A DNA stretch of 56,913 nt from Flavobacterium gawalongense (GCF_007097265.1 NZ_VJZP01000028.1:1-56913), one strand, 5' to 3'; counted from the first letter of the stretch, positions 44,101 to 53,880 are shown. Translations and numbers: made by a program. The notes: generated by a model from the letters alone, not told the origin.

Positions 44101-45432
44101 ATGAGGCTAGTGATCTTAGGCGGAGGAGAAAGTGGTATAGGTACTGCTATTCTGGGTAAGAAAAAAGGATACGATGTTTTTGTATCTGATTTCGGAAAAA
44201 TAAAAGAAAATTACAAAGAGATTCTTGTCATTAATGGAATAGTTTGGGAAGAAGAAAAGCATACTGAAGATTTGATTTTGAATGCCGATGTGGTGATGAA
44301 AAGTCCGGGAATTCCGGATAAATCTCCAATAGTAAAAAAGCTTATTGCAAAAGGAATTCCGGTAATTTCAGAAATTGAGTTTGCCGCCCCTTTTACAGAT
44401 GCAACGATAATAGGCATAACGGGAAGCAATGGAAAGACTACCACTACAATGTTGACGCATCATTTGTTAAAATCAGCGGGATTGAATGTGGGATTGGGAG
44501 GGAATATTGGGAAGAGTTTTGCTTGGCAAATAGCGGACAATAAATATGATTCTTATGTGCTGGAGTTGAGTAGTTTTCAACTGGATGGGATTATAAATTT
44601 TAGACCGCATATCGCAATCATTACGAATATAAGTCCGGATCATTTAGATCGATATGACTATAAATATGAAAATTACATTGATTCAAAATTTAGAATTACG
44701 ATGAATCAAACCGAGGAAGATTACCTCATTTATGATGCGGATGATGAAGCCATTGCAGAATGGTTTAAAACACATACAACTAAAGCCAAATTAATTCCTT
44801 TTTCATTGACAAAAACTTTCAGCGAAGGAGCTTATATAAAAAACAACAAAATGGAAATTTCAATCAATCAAGAAGAGTTTACAATGGACACGGAACATAT
44901 TGCCTTAGAAGGGAAACATAACATGAAAAACGCGATGGCAGCAACCTCTGTGGCAAAATTAATGCAAATAAGAAAGGCTACTATACGTGAAAGCCTGTCT
45001 AATTTTCAAGGAGTAGAACACCGTTTAGAGAAAGTATTGAAAATTCAAAACGTACAATACATTAATGATTCTAAAGCAACCAATGTAAATGCCACTTTTT
45101 TTGCATTAGATAGTATGAATACGCCTACGGTTTGGATTGTGGGTGGTGTTGATAAAGGGAATGATTATAATGAGTTGATGTCATTAGTTCGTGAAAAAGT
45201 GAAAGCTATTATTTGCCTTGGTGTAGATAATAAAAAAATTATAGATGTATTTGGAAATGTGGTTGACATGATGATTGAAGTAGATAACATGAATGATGCA
45301 GTGAGAATGGCGCAACGTTTATCAGAAAAAGGTGATACAGTATTATTATCGCCAGCTTGTGCTAGTTTTGATTTGTTCGAAAACTATGAAGACAGAGGGA
45401 ATCAGTTCAAACAAGCCGTTAAGAATCTATAA
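44101..45432 (+). CDS. murD: UDP-MurNAc-L-alanine:D-glutamate ligase
   Basis: MurD adds D-glutamate to UDP-MurNAc-L-alanine. The 443-residue protein starts one base after mraY. It has the N-terminal UDP-binding domain (RLVILGGGESGIGTAILG), the ATP-binding loop GSNGKTTTTMLTHHLL, SSFQLDGI with the carbamylated-lysine region downstream, NISPDHLDRY and the C-terminal EHRLEKV and DSKATN motifs. It is followed by a short hairpin-rich gap before ftsW. Confidence 0.96.
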   Translation: MRLVILGGGESGIGTAILGKKKGYDVFVSDFGKIKENYKEILVINGIVWEEEKHTEDLILNADVVMKSPGIPDKSPIVKKLIAKGIPVISEIEFAAPFTDATIIGITGSNGKTTTTMLTHHLLKSAGLNVGLGGNIGKSFAWQIADNKYDSYVLELSSFQLDGIINFRPHIAIITNISPDHLDRYDYKYENYIDSKFRITMNQTEEDYLIYDADDEAIAEWFKTHTTKAKLIPFSLTKTFSEGAYIKNNKMEISINQEEFTMDTEHIALEGKHNMKNAMAATSVAKLMQIRKATIRESLSNFQGVEHRLEKVLKIQNVQYINDSKATNVNATFFALDSMNTPTVWIVGGVDKGNDYNELMSLVREKVKAIICLGVDNKKIIDVFGNVVDMMIEVDNMNDAVRMAQRLSEKGDTVLLSPACASFDLFENYEDRGNQFKQAVKNL

Positions 45433-45442
45433 AAAAGTTTTC

Positions 45443-45503
45443 TTTGTTTAAAGTTTAAAGTTGCTCAACCCTAAACTTTAAACAAAATGAAACTTTAAAC
45501 AAA
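45443..45503. repeat. Inverted and direct repeats between murD and ftsW
   Basis: TTTGTTTAAAGTTT (45443-45456) is the exact reverse complement of AAACTTTAAACAAA at 45473-45486, which is repeated at 45490-45503. The arms can form a hairpin with either partner, which could affect ftsW expression. The sequence is AT-rich, so chance is not excluded. Confidence 0.7.
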
Positions 45504-45511
45504 AATTAAAA

Positions 45512-46798
45512 ATGAAACAACTAGTTAACAGTTTAAAAGGAGATAAAGGAATTTGGTCATTCGTGGCCTTATTAGCCTTGTTTTCGTTTATGCCTGTTTT
45601 TAGTGCGAGTAGTAATTTGGCCTACTTAGGTCAGGGAAACGGAAATACATTAGGCTATTTGGTAAAACACATAGCGCATATTTGTATTGGTTTTTCTATT
45701 ATTTATTGGGTACATAAAGTGCCTTATCATTATTTTCGGGCTATTTCTAAAGTTGGGTTGCCTGTTGTATGGATATTATTGGCTTACACATTAATCAAAG
45801 GAACAGTTATCGCTGGTGCTAATGCCAGTCGATGGATTCAAGTACCTTTTATTGGAATTACATTTCAAACATCAACATTGGCATCCATGGTGCTATTTAT
45901 ATTTGTAGCACGTTATTTGTCGAAAACCAGAGAAGAACCAGTGACATTCAAATCTTCTTTATGGGAGCTTTGGTTACCGGTGTTTTTTACATTAATACTA
46001 ATCTTGCCGGCTAATTTCTCCACAACTGCCTTGATTTTTTCCATGATTCTTATGCTGACTTTTATTGGAAAATATCCGTTAAAATATATTGCTGTTATAA
46101 TAGGCTCAGGAATAGTATTTCTTGCTTTTTTTATTCTGGTTGCCAAAGCTTTTCCTGATTCCAGGTTTTTTAGTAGAGTAGGGACTTGGGGAAATAGAAT
46201 TGAAAATTTTACTACTGACAAACCTGATGAAGATGATTACCAAATCGAAAAAGCTAAAATCGCCATTGCTTCCGGAAAAATATATGGGTTGGGTCCTGGA
46301 AAAAGTGTTCAAAAGAATTTCTTGCCGCAATCCTCATCTGATTTTATTTATGCCATTATTGTTGAAGAATACGGACTTTTAGGAGGTTTGGGAGTGCTTT
46401 CGTTATATTTATTATTACTATTTCGATTTGTCATTGCTTCACATAAAGCCAATACATTGTTTGGGAAATTAGTGGTTATTGGATTAGGTTTTCCCATGAT
46501 ATTTCAGGCGATGATTAACATGGCAGTTGCAGTAGAATTATTGCCTGTTACAGGGCAAACTTTGCCATTAATAAGTAGCGGTGGGAGTTCTATTTGGATG
46601 ACCTGTTTTGCCCTTGGAATTATCATTAGTGTAACTAAAAAGGAGGAAGAAATCGCACAGGAATTAAAAGATGCTGCCAAAAGAGAAGAAGCACTGCAGA
46701 AATTAATCGATAGAGAATTAGAAGAGGAAGTTGTGATAGAAGGAGATTATTCTATTGAAGATAAAGCTACGAATCCAATGCATGCAGTTTTTAAATAA
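45512..46798 (+). CDS. ftsW: FtsW/RodA/SpoVE family SEDS protein
   Basis: This SEDS-family glycosyltransferase polymerises glycan strands for septal wall synthesis together with FtsI. The 428-residue protein has about ten transmembrane helices (such as SFVALLALFSFMPVFSASS and HICIGFSIIYWVH) and the family blocks NRIENF, QIEKAKIAIASGKIYGLGPGKSVQKNFLPQSSSDFIYAIIVEEYG (in parts), and VTGQTLPLISSGGSS. A charged cytosolic tail of about 50 residues ends the protein. Its position in the dcw cluster supports FtsW rather than RodA. Confidence 0.94.
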   Translation: MKQLVNSLKGDKGIWSFVALLALFSFMPVFSASSNLAYLGQGNGNTLGYLVKHIAHICIGFSIIYWVHKVPYHYFRAISKVGLPVVWILLAYTLIKGTVIAGANASRWIQVPFIGITFQTSTLASMVLFIFVARYLSKTREEPVTFKSSLWELWLPVFFTLILILPANFSTTALIFSMILMLTFIGKYPLKYIAVIIGSGIVFLAFFILVAKAFPDSRFFSRVGTWGNRIENFTTDKPDEDDYQIEKAKIAIASGKIYGLGPGKSVQKNFLPQSSSDFIYAIIVEEYGLLGGLGVLSLYLLLLFRFVIASHKANTLFGKLVVIGLGFPMIFQAMINMAVAVELLPVTGQTLPLISSGGSSIWMTCFALGIIISVTKKEEEIAQELKDAAKREEALQKLIDRELEEEVVIEGDYSIEDKATNPMHAVFK

Positions 46799-46862
46799 GT
46801 AATTCGGTTTTCAGAGAAAAAGTAATTTTTAAAAACTTAGGAACTCAGTAACTTTAAAAAAA

Positions 46863-47951
46863 ATGAAACAGTATAAATTCATATTAAGCGGTGGCGGAAC
46901 AGGCGGACATATTTATCCGGCAATTGCAATTGCCAATGAATTAAAATCTCGTTTTCCTAATGCCGAAATTCTTTTTGTAGGTGCCAATGATAAAATGGAA
47001 ATGCAAAAAGTACCTCAGGCAGGGTACAAAATCAAAGGACTTTGGATTGCAGGATTACAGCGAAGACTGACATTTGACAATGCACTTTTTCCAATCAAAT
47101 TAATCTCAAGTTTATTAAAATCCAGAACAATAATAAAGGATTTTAGACCAGATGTTGTTATTGGAACCGGAGGTTTTGCAAGTGGCCCGTTATTGCAAGT
47201 AGCGGGGATTTCAGGTATTCCAACAGTGATTCAAGAACAAAATTCCTATCCTGGAATCACCAATAAATTATTGAGTAAAAAAGCAAGCAAAATTTGTGTT
47301 GCCTACGAAAATCTGGAACGGTTTTTTCCAAAAGAGAAAATGATTTTGACTGGAAACCCAGTGCGTCAGGATTTAATAGATATCGAAAGTAAAAGAGCGG
47401 AAGCAATTCAATATTTTAATTTAGACTCTAAAAAGAAAACATTGTTGGTTCTTGGAGGAAGTCTTGGTGCGAGAAGAGTCAATCAATTAATCGAAAAAGA
47501 GTTGGAAAATATACTTTCTCAAAATGTCCAGGTGATTTGGCAATGCGGAAAATTATATTTAGAAGATTATAAAAAATACGATTCAGCAAATGTTCAGGTA
47601 GTCGCTTTTGTTGAAAGAATGGATTTAGTTTATGCTGCTGCCGATGTTATTATTTCTCGTGCAGGAGCGTCATCAGTTTCGGAGTTGTGTATCGTAGGGA
47701 AACCAGTGATTTTTATTCCGTCTCCCAATGTTGCTGAAGATCATCAAACTAAAAATGCGCAAGCCATAGTGGATAAAAAGGGAGCGCTAATGCTTAAAGA
47801 ATCGGAGCTTGATTCAGAATTCAGTCTTGTTTTTGAGGCCTTATTGAAAGATAAAGGAAAACAAAACCAACTGAGTGAAAACATAAAACAATTGGCTATG
47901 CCAGAAGCAACAAAACAAATTGTTGACGAAATAATAAAATTAATAAAGTAG
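46863..47951 (+). CDS. murG: UDP-GlcNAc:lipid I N-acetylglucosamine transferase
   Basis: MurG adds GlcNAc to lipid I to make lipid II, at the inner face of the membrane. The 362-residue protein has the glycine-rich loop [11 protein letters not shown] (about 10-20), [36 protein letters not shown], and the acceptor/donor site [11 protein letters not shown] followed by [18 protein letters not shown]. Length and motifs are typical. A 49-codon ORF starts 3 nt after the murG stop. Confidence 0.96.
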   Translation: MKQYKFILSGGGTGGHIYPAIAIANELKSRFPNAEILFVGANDKMEMQKVPQAGYKIKGLWIAGLQRRLTFDNALFPIKLISSLLKSRTIIKDFRPDVVIGTGGFASGPLLQVAGISGIPTVIQEQNSYPGITNKLLSKKASKICVAYENLERFFPKEKMILTGNPVRQDLIDIESKRAEAIQYFNLDSKKKTLLVLGGSLGARRVNQLIEKELENILSQNVQVIWQCGKLYLEDYKKYDSANVQVVAFVERMDLVYAAADVIISRAGASSVSELCIVGKPVIFIPSPNVAEDHQTKNAQAIVDKKGALMLKESELDSEFSLVFEALLKDKGKQNQLSENIKQLAMPEATKQIVDEIIKLIK

Positions 47952-47954
47952 TCA

Positions 47955-48104
47955 ATGGATGATGCTTTTAAAGGCTGTATTTTTCTTTTAATTGGGATTG
48001 TCACTTTGTCTTACGTATTCAATAAAAGAAGAAAGCATAAAGATATAAATGATTGGAGAGGTTTTATTGGGGGTTTGGCTCTATTATATTCGGCTTATAT
48101 CTAA
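47955..48104 (+). CDS. Small 49-residue two-helix membrane protein
   Basis: An ATG three bases after the murG stop opens a 49-codon frame. Residues 7-22 (GCIFLLIGIVTLSYVF) form a hydrophobic helix, then a charged linker (NKRRKHKDINDWRG), then a second helix (FIGGLALLYSAYI). The arrangement, tight spacing and stop before the repeat and murC suggest a real, co-transcribed gene. I do not recognise the family. It could be a small membrane protein of the division cluster; a chance ORF is possible. It is too short for many annotation pipelines. Confidence 0.6.
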   Translation: MDDAFKGCIFLLIGIVTLSYVFNKRRKHKDINDWRGFIGGLALLYSAYI

Positions 48105-48135
48105 TCATGCAATCATTATAATAAATATTTTAAAT

Positions 48136-48167
48136 AAAATTTGTGTCTTAGCGCCTTTGTGGCAAAA
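48136..48167 (+). repeat. Short interspersed repeat upstream of murC
   Basis: The sequence TTGTGTCTTAGCGCCTTTGT followed by GGCAAAA resembles, from memory, a widely found bacterial intergenic repeat of the form TTTGCGTCTTTGCGCCTTTG. The part before the murC ATG is otherwise AT-rich. Only one copy is present in the window. Confidence 0.5.
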
Positions 48168-48177
48168 TAATAATAAT

Positions 48178-49527
48178 ATGAATTTAAATCAAATACATAA
48201 CGTCTATTTTATAGGAATTGGAGGCATCGGGATGAGTAATTTGGCTCGTTATTTCAAGAATCTTGGAAAACAAGTCTCAGGTTACGATAAAACGCCTTCT
48301 GCTCTTACTAATGAGTTAATAGAAAGTGGAATTTCAATTCATTTTGAAGATAGTATTGATTTAATTCCAAAGGATTTTTATGTAGAAAATACTTTGGTAA
48401 TTATTACACCAGCAGTTCCAAAAGCACATTCGGAGTGGAATTATTTCTTGGAAAGAGATTTTCAGGTTAAAAAAAGAGCGGAGGTTTTAGGGATAATCAC
48501 AAAAGATACTTTTTGTTTTGCTGTAGCGGGAACACATGGAAAAACCACTACTTCAAGTATTTTAGGCCATGTTTTATACGAAAGTGGTGCTGATGTTACT
48601 GCTTTTATTGGTGGAATAGTAGAAAATTATAATTCAAATTTAATAGGAAGCGGAAAAACAGTTACTGTTGTTGAAGCAGATGAATTTGATCGTTCGTTCC
48701 TGCATTTGTATCCTAATATTGCTTGCATTACATCAATGGATGCGGATCATTTGGATATTTATGGAACCAGTGAAGCGATAGAAGAATCCTTTATTGAATT
48801 TGCATCAAAAATAGAAGATAAGAGCAAACTTTTCATTACAAAAGAACTACCAATAGAAGGCGTAACGTGTGCTGTAAATGAAGATGCTGTTTTCAAAGCT
48901 TTTAATATTAGAATAGGAAATGGCAGCTATGTTTTTGACGTACAAACGCCTAATGAGATAATTAAAGATTTATATTTTGGATTACCGGGAAAACACAATT
49001 TAATGAATGCATTAATGGCTATTGCAATGGCAAATATATTCGGCACCCCAACCGATGCCATTGCAAAAGCCATTGCATCATTCAAAGGAATAAAAAGAAG
49101 GTTTTCGTACCAAATTAAAACGGATAAGTTAGTTTATATTGATGATTATGCACATCATCCAACGGAGATAAATGCAGTACATCAGGCGGTTAGAGAATTG
49201 TATCCAAACCAAAAAGTTTTGGCTATTTTTCAACCGCATTTATTCAGCAGAACGAGAGATTTTGCAGATGATTTTGCCAAAAGCTTATCTGCTTTTGACG
49301 ACGTTGTTTTATTAGATATTTATCCGGCCCGTGAATTGCCAATGGAAGGCATAAATTCACAATGGTTGATGGATAAAATGACTAATAATCATAAAAAAAT
49401 AGTCTCTAAAAGCGATTTAATTTCAACAATTTTAGCTAGCGATGCTACCGTTATTGTAACTATTGGAGCAGGAGATATTGGAGAATTAGTGCCATCCATT
49501 AAAAAAGCGATAAATGAAACTCTTTAA
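48178..49527 (+). CDS. murC: UDP-N-acetylmuramate:L-alanine ligase
   Basis: MurC adds L-alanine to UDP-MurNAc. The frame is open from 48049, but the ATG at 48178 begins the conserved NLNQIHNVYFIGIGGIGMSN and gives a 449-residue enzyme of normal length. The longer start would run through the repeat and the small ORF. ATP-binding motif AGTHGKTTTSSIL and EADEFDRSFLHL are present, as are DADHLDIYG and DDYAHHPTEI in the C-terminal domain. Its end overlaps ftsQ by 14 nt. Confidence 0.95.
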   Translation: MNLNQIHNVYFIGIGGIGMSNLARYFKNLGKQVSGYDKTPSALTNELIESGISIHFEDSIDLIPKDFYVENTLVIITPAVPKAHSEWNYFLERDFQVKKRAEVLGIITKDTFCFAVAGTHGKTTTSSILGHVLYESGADVTAFIGGIVENYNSNLIGSGKTVTVVEADEFDRSFLHLYPNIACITSMDADHLDIYGTSEAIEESFIEFASKIEDKSKLFITKELPIEGVTCAVNEDAVFKAFNIRIGNGSYVFDVQTPNEIIKDLYFGLPGKHNLMNALMAIAMANIFGTPTDAIAKAIASFKGIKRRFSYQIKTDKLVYIDDYAHHPTEINAVHQAVRELYPNQKVLAIFQPHLFSRTRDFADDFAKSLSAFDDVVLLDIYPARELPMEGINSQWLMDKMTNNHKKIVSKSDLISTILASDATVIVTIGAGDIGELVPSIKKAINETL

Positions 49528-50236
49528 TTGGACAAATATTCGATTATTACTGATGTTTGTATTGGTTATTTTTCTGTTTTCGTTTACTTCAAATCGAAAT
49601 AAAAACAGAAAATTGACTAAATCTGTTGTTGTTTTTGTAGGAGATAACGCTCCTTTTGTGAAACAGGAAACGGTTAATAAATTGTTAATAGAAAATAAAA
49701 GAGAGGCATCAAGCATTCAAAAAGTTAAATTAGATTTGAATAAGCTGGAAAGAACTCTCAATGCACAAGAAATGGTTGAAAAATCAGATGTATTTGTGAG
49801 TATTGACGGTGTATTGAAAGCAGTAGTAAAACAAAAAACTCCTATAGCTAGAGTTTTTAATGAGGGTGGTTCTTTTTATATTGATTACGAAGGGAATAGA
49901 ATGTCATTGTCAACTAATTTTACAGCGAGAGTTCCACTTGTATCCGGGGGGATAAATAAAAAAAATAACGAAGATTTAGCCGACTTATTTCGCGCAATCT
50001 ATGACGATGCGTTTTTGAAAAAAAACATCATTGGAATTGAAATTATGCCGAATGGAAGCTTAAAAATGCTCAATAGAAATTTTGATTATCAAATTGATTT
50101 TGGTAGAATGATAAATGTGGAGCGAAAATTTAAGAATTATAAAGCTTTTTTTCAAAAAGCAGTTTTAGATAGTTCGTTGTATAAATATAAAAAGATTGAT
50201 CTCCGATTTACGGAACAAGTAGTTTGCACTAAATAA
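49514..50236 (+). CDS. ftsQ: Cell division protein FtsQ
   Basis: FtsQ links early and late division proteins. The 240-residue protein has a short cytosolic start, a transmembrane helix (about 8-24, NIRLLLMFVLVIFLFSF), then a periplasmic region with the family-typical ARVFNEGGSFYIDYEGNRMSLSTNF and LVSGGI strands. The POTRA-like region is poorly conserved in this lineage. It overlaps murC by 14 nt and is 6 nt before ftsA, in standard dcw order. Confidence 0.9.
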   Translation: MKLFNWTNIRLLLMFVLVIFLFSFTSNRNKNRKLTKSVVVFVGDNAPFVKQETVNKLLIENKREASSIQKVKLDLNKLERTLNAQEMVEKSDVFVSIDGVLKAVVKQKTPIARVFNEGGSFYIDYEGNRMSLSTNFTARVPLVSGGINKKNNEDLADLFRAIYDDAFLKKNIIGIEIMPNGSLKMLNRNFDYQIDFGRMINVERKFKNYKAFFQKAVLDSSLYKYKKIDLRFTEQVVCTK

Positions 50237-50242
50237 TAGATA

Positions 50243-51613
50243 ATGGAAAAAGAGAATATTGCAGTAGGTCTAGATATTGGGACAACTAAAATAGTTGCCA
50301 TGATAGGCAAGAAGAATGAATATGGGAAACTAGAAATTTTAGGTGTAGGAAAATCTAAAAGTTTAGGTGTGGCCAGAGGGGTTGTAAATAACATTACTCA
50401 AACCATACAATCGATACAGCAAGCGATACAAGAAGCCGAAAATAATTCAGGCTATAAAATAAAAGATGTAGTGGTGGGAATTGCGGGTCAACACATCCGT
50501 AGTATTCAGCATACTGATTACATAAGCAGAAACAATCCCGAAGAAGTAATTGGAGGGAATGACATTCAGCTTTTGATCGACCAAGTAAATAAATTGGCGA
50601 TGTTACCTGGTGAAGAAATAATACATGTTTTGCCACAAGAATTTAAAATTGACGGACAATCTGAAATCAAAGAGCCTATAGGAATGTATGGCGGAAGATT
50701 AGAGTCCAGTTTTCATGTTGTAGTAGGACAAGCCTCATCGATTCGTAATGTAGGCAGATGTATTCAAAGTTCAGGAATCGAATTGTCAGGTTTGACATTG
50801 GAACCATTGGCTTCAGCTGATGCAGTTTTGAGTCAGGAAGAAAAAGAAGCAGGAGTAGCACTTATTGATATAGGCGGCGGAACAACAGATTTGGCTATTT
50901 TCAAAGATGGTATTATTCGTCATACTGCGGTAATTCCTTTTGGAGGAAATGTGATCACAGATGATATCAAAGAAGGATGTTCTATAATTGAAAAGCAAGC
51001 CGAATTATTGAAAGTCAAATTTGGATCAGCTTGGCCAGGAGAAAATAAAGACAACGAGATTGTTTCTATTCCAGGATTAAGAGGTAGAGAACCAAAAGAG
51101 ATTTCTTTGAAAAATTTATCTAAAATTATCCATGCTCGTGTTGTTGAAATTATTGACCAAGTTTTTACGGAAGTGAAAGCTTACGGACACGAAGATCCTC
51201 GTAAAAAATTAATTGCAGGAATAGTGCTTACTGGTGGTGGTGCTCAATTGAAACACATCAAACAGTTAGTGGAATATATCACAGGAATGGATACGAGAAT
51301 TGGATATCCAAACGAACATTTGGCTGGAAATTCAGATGAGGAGATTTCAAGCCCTTTGTATGCTACCGCGGTAGGATTAGTAATGAACAGTATTGAAAAC
51401 AAAACACAAAGTGCGGTAAGAATGGATGCAATCGAACAACCAAAAGCTCCAGTTTACAGAGCTCCAGTTGTGATTGAGGTTCCTGAAAATGAAGTCGAGG
51501 AAGAGGTTCGAAACACTAATGAAAAACAGAATTCGACAGTAAACAGAATTCAGAGAAATTTCTTCGACCGTTATGTTGATAAGATTAAAGATTTCTTAGA
51601 TAATGCAGAATAA
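50243..51613 (+). CDS. ftsA: Cell division protein FtsA
   Basis: FtsA is an actin-like ATPase that anchors FtsZ to the membrane. The 456-residue protein has the phosphate-binding motifs VGLDIGTTKIVAMIG (phosphate 1) and VALIDIGGGTTDLAIF (phosphate 2), plus GIVLTGGGAQLKHI (adenosine site). A linker of low complexity (about 400-440, QPKAPVYRAPVVIEVPENE) precedes the C-terminal amphipathic helix FFDRYVDKIKDFLDNAE, the membrane-targeting sequence. It follows ftsQ by 6 nt. Confidence 0.96.
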   Translation: MEKENIAVGLDIGTTKIVAMIGKKNEYGKLEILGVGKSKSLGVARGVVNNITQTIQSIQQAIQEAENNSGYKIKDVVVGIAGQHIRSIQHTDYISRNNPEEVIGGNDIQLLIDQVNKLAMLPGEEIIHVLPQEFKIDGQSEIKEPIGMYGGRLESSFHVVVGQASSIRNVGRCIQSSGIELSGLTLEPLASADAVLSQEEKEAGVALIDIGGGTTDLAIFKDGIIRHTAVIPFGGNVITDDIKEGCSIIEKQAELLKVKFGSAWPGENKDNEIVSIPGLRGREPKEISLKNLSKIIHARVVEIIDQVFTEVKAYGHEDPRKKLIAGIVLTGGGAQLKHIKQLVEYITGMDTRIGYPNEHLAGNSDEEISSPLYATAVGLVMNSIENKTQSAVRMDAIEQPKAPVYRAPVVIEVPENEVEEEVRNTNEKQNSTVNRIQRNFFDRYVDKIKDFLDNAE

Positions 51614-51666
51614 GGGCAGTGCCCAAAAACACAATAATTAATAATAAATATCAAAAACCAAATAAA

Positions 51667-53616
51667 ATGATGAGCAACTCAGAATTTGGAAGTATTTCAT
51701 TTGATTTACCAAAAAACCAATCAAATGTAATAAAAGTTATTGGTGTAGGTGGAGGCGGTAGTAACGCTATAAATCACATGTTTAAACAAGGGATCAAAGG
51801 CGTAGATTTCATCGTATGTAATACGGATTCTCAGGCCTTACAAAACAGTTCTGTGCCTAACAAAATACAGTTAGGAGTACATTTGACTGAGGGACTTGGT
51901 GCTGGAGCAAATCCAGATGTTGGGCAACAATCAGCCATAGAAAGTATTTCCGATATTGAAAAAATGTTGGATCGCAATACTAAAATGGTGTTTATCACTG
52001 CCGGAATGGGTGGTGGGACCGGAACAGGTGCTGCGCCAGTAATTGCACAATTAGCTAAAGAAAGAGATATTCTTACTGTAGGGATTGTGACATTGCCTTT
52101 CTTATTTGAAGGTAAAGTGCGTCAGGAACAAGCCTTAATTGGTATAGAAAAATTACGCAAGCAAGTCGATTCATTAATTGTTATCAATAATAACAAATTG
52201 AGAGAAGTATATGGAAATCTTGGTTTCAAAGCTGGATTTTCAAAAGCTGATGAAGTTTTGGCGACAGCCTCAAGAGGAATTGCTGAAGTAATCACGCATC
52301 ACTATACTCAAAATATCGATTTAAGAGATGCCAAAACAGTATTGTTTAATAGCGGAACGGCTATTATGGGATCTTCTGTTTCTTCAGGTGAGAATAGAGC
52401 TAAGGAAGCAATTATTGCTGCTTTAGATTCTCCATTGTTAAATGATAATAAAATTACTGGTGCCAAAAACGTATTGTTGCTTATCGTTTCTGGAACTAAT
52501 GAAATTACAATTGACGAAATTGGAGAAATCAATGATCACATTCAAATCGAAGCAGGTCATAATGCAAATATTATCATGGGGGTTGGTGAAGACGAATCTC
52601 TAGGGGATGCTATTGCAGTAACCATTATCGCGACAGGTTTTGATATTGAACAGCAAAATGGAATCGTAAACACAGAGCCTAAAAAAATAATTCACACATT
52701 AGAAGACGAACAAAGAAGTGTACACAATCTAACCAATAGAACTGTAGCTGGATTTGATTCGAATACAGAATCACCAATTTCTAATTCAAGTGAAAGAATT
52801 GTTTTCGATTTATTAGAAGATACTGTAGTTGTACCTGAACCAGTTGTAACAACACCTGCTCCAACAATAAATAAAGAAGAGTTGATGGTTATGTCTGAAT
52901 TTATTAAAAATTTAGATGTGACTTTCGAAATTGTTTCTCCTATTACTGATATTGATTTTACAATCACTTCACCAGTAGCCGAAGTTAAAGAAGTAAAGGC
53001 GGTACAGCCAAAAGTTATTGAAAGACAAGAACAAACTACTTTTTCTTTTGATTTGCCACTTTTCAAAACAGAACCTGTAGCACAAGTGGAAGAAAATAAA
53101 GTTTTGTTTGAACTAACGAATGAAACTCGTGATATTAAAGTAAATGAAGCAGTCCAATTTGTTCCGGTAACGGAATTGACTGATAACGGAATTATCAAAT
53201 ATTCTCTTGAAGAATATATGGAGCCTGAGAATGATTTCATGGCTAAGCCAGTTGCAAAAACTCCAGAAGTTGTTATCCCAGCTGAGTTGAACATTACCAT
53301 GAAACAAGTTAATACATCAGTGAATATGCCCGTTGACTTTGATACCATTTCTCCTATGGAAATGACTATTGAAGAATCATTGCGAATGAGAGCTGATGAA
53401 AGAAGAAAAAAATTAAAAGAATTCAATTACAAGTTTCATAATAATGTTTCTAAAATTGATGAGTATGAAAAAGAACCTGCTTACAAAAGATTGGGGATAG
53501 ACATTTCAAATAACCAAGCCAACAATACAAATTCGAGAATTTCTGTGGGGACAGACAGCAACAACGATTTACAGTTGCGTTCTAATAACTCATATTTACA
53601 TGATAACGTAGATTAA
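51667..53616 (+). CDS. ftsZ: Cell division protein FtsZ
   Basis: FtsZ is the tubulin-like GTPase that forms the Z ring. The frame is open from 51619, but the ATG at 51667 begins MSNSEFGSISFDLPKNQSN, matching the usual flavobacterial start, and gives 649 residues. GTP-binding signatures are VIGVGGGGSNAINHM and GMGGGTGTGAAP. The C-terminal 300 residues form an unusually long, proline- and threonine-containing linker ending YKRLGIDISNNQANNTN and HDNVD. The length is typical of Bacteroidota FtsZ and much longer than the E. coli protein. Confidence 0.95.
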   Translation: MMSNSEFGSISFDLPKNQSNVIKVIGVGGGGSNAINHMFKQGIKGVDFIVCNTDSQALQNSSVPNKIQLGVHLTEGLGAGANPDVGQQSAIESISDIEKMLDRNTKMVFITAGMGGGTGTGAAPVIAQLAKERDILTVGIVTLPFLFEGKVRQEQALIGIEKLRKQVDSLIVINNNKLREVYGNLGFKAGFSKADEVLATASRGIAEVITHHYTQNIDLRDAKTVLFNSGTAIMGSSVSSGENRAKEAIIAALDSPLLNDNKITGAKNVLLLIVSGTNEITIDEIGEINDHIQIEAGHNANIIMGVGEDESLGDAIAVTIIATGFDIEQQNGIVNTEPKKIIHTLEDEQRSVHNLTNRTVAGFDSNTESPISNSSERIVFDLLEDTVVVPEPVVTTPAPTINKEELMVMSEFIKNLDVTFEIVSPITDIDFTITSPVAEVKEVKAVQPKVIERQEQTTFSFDLPLFKTEPVAQVEENKVLFELTNETRDIKVNEAVQFVPVTELTDNGIIKYSLEEYMEPENDFMAKPVAKTPEVVIPAELNITMKQVNTSVNMPVDFDTISPMEMTIEESLRMRADERRKKLKEFNYKFHNNVSKIDEYEKEPAYKRLGIDISNNQANNTNSRISVGTDSNNDLQLRSNNSYLHDNVD

Positions 53617-53637
53617 CTAACTCAAACCAAAATGAGA

Positions 53638-53677
53638 TAGCCCGAAAATTCAATTTAATTTTCGGGTTATTTTTTTG
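53638..53677 (+). terminator. Terminator of the dcw cluster after ftsZ
   Basis: CCCGAAAATT pairs with AATTTTCGGG, extended by three further base pairs, and a run of T follows. Confidence 0.85.
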
Positions 53678-53756
53678 TGTAGCGAGAAGAAAGCAATCTG
53701 TTGTTAATTCCAGTAAATTTCTTTAAATTTGTCGAGCCTTAATCCAGCTGTCGTTT

Positions 53757-53880
53757 CAAGCTTTTTTTCGAAAATGCTTTTTTCTAAGTCCTTAAAAGAG
53801 CTTCTAAAGTCGCTTTTTAAGTTCAAGAAAAAATACATTTTCTCCAAAAAAGGTTTTTTACTACCATCTGGGGCATTTAA
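53757..53880. repeat. Structured intergenic element (candidate family member 2)
   Basis: The element starts ATCCAGCTGTCGTTTCAAGC and ends AAAAAAGGTTTTTTACTACC then ATCTGGGGC. Inside, GAAAATG and CATTTTC can pair around CTTAAAAG/CTTTTTAAG. The outer ends resemble the element at 25831-25913, so this may be a longer, degenerate member of the same repeat family. Confidence 0.45.

Noticed and set aside
48049..48177. Longer murC start giving a 492-residue protein
   Set aside because: The extension overlaps the small ORF and the repeat, while MurC homology begins at the ATG at 48178.
52692..53426. 244-codon minus-strand ORF inside ftsZ
   Set aside because: It is antisense to the low-complexity FtsZ linker and has a serine/threonine-rich composition typical of shadow frames.
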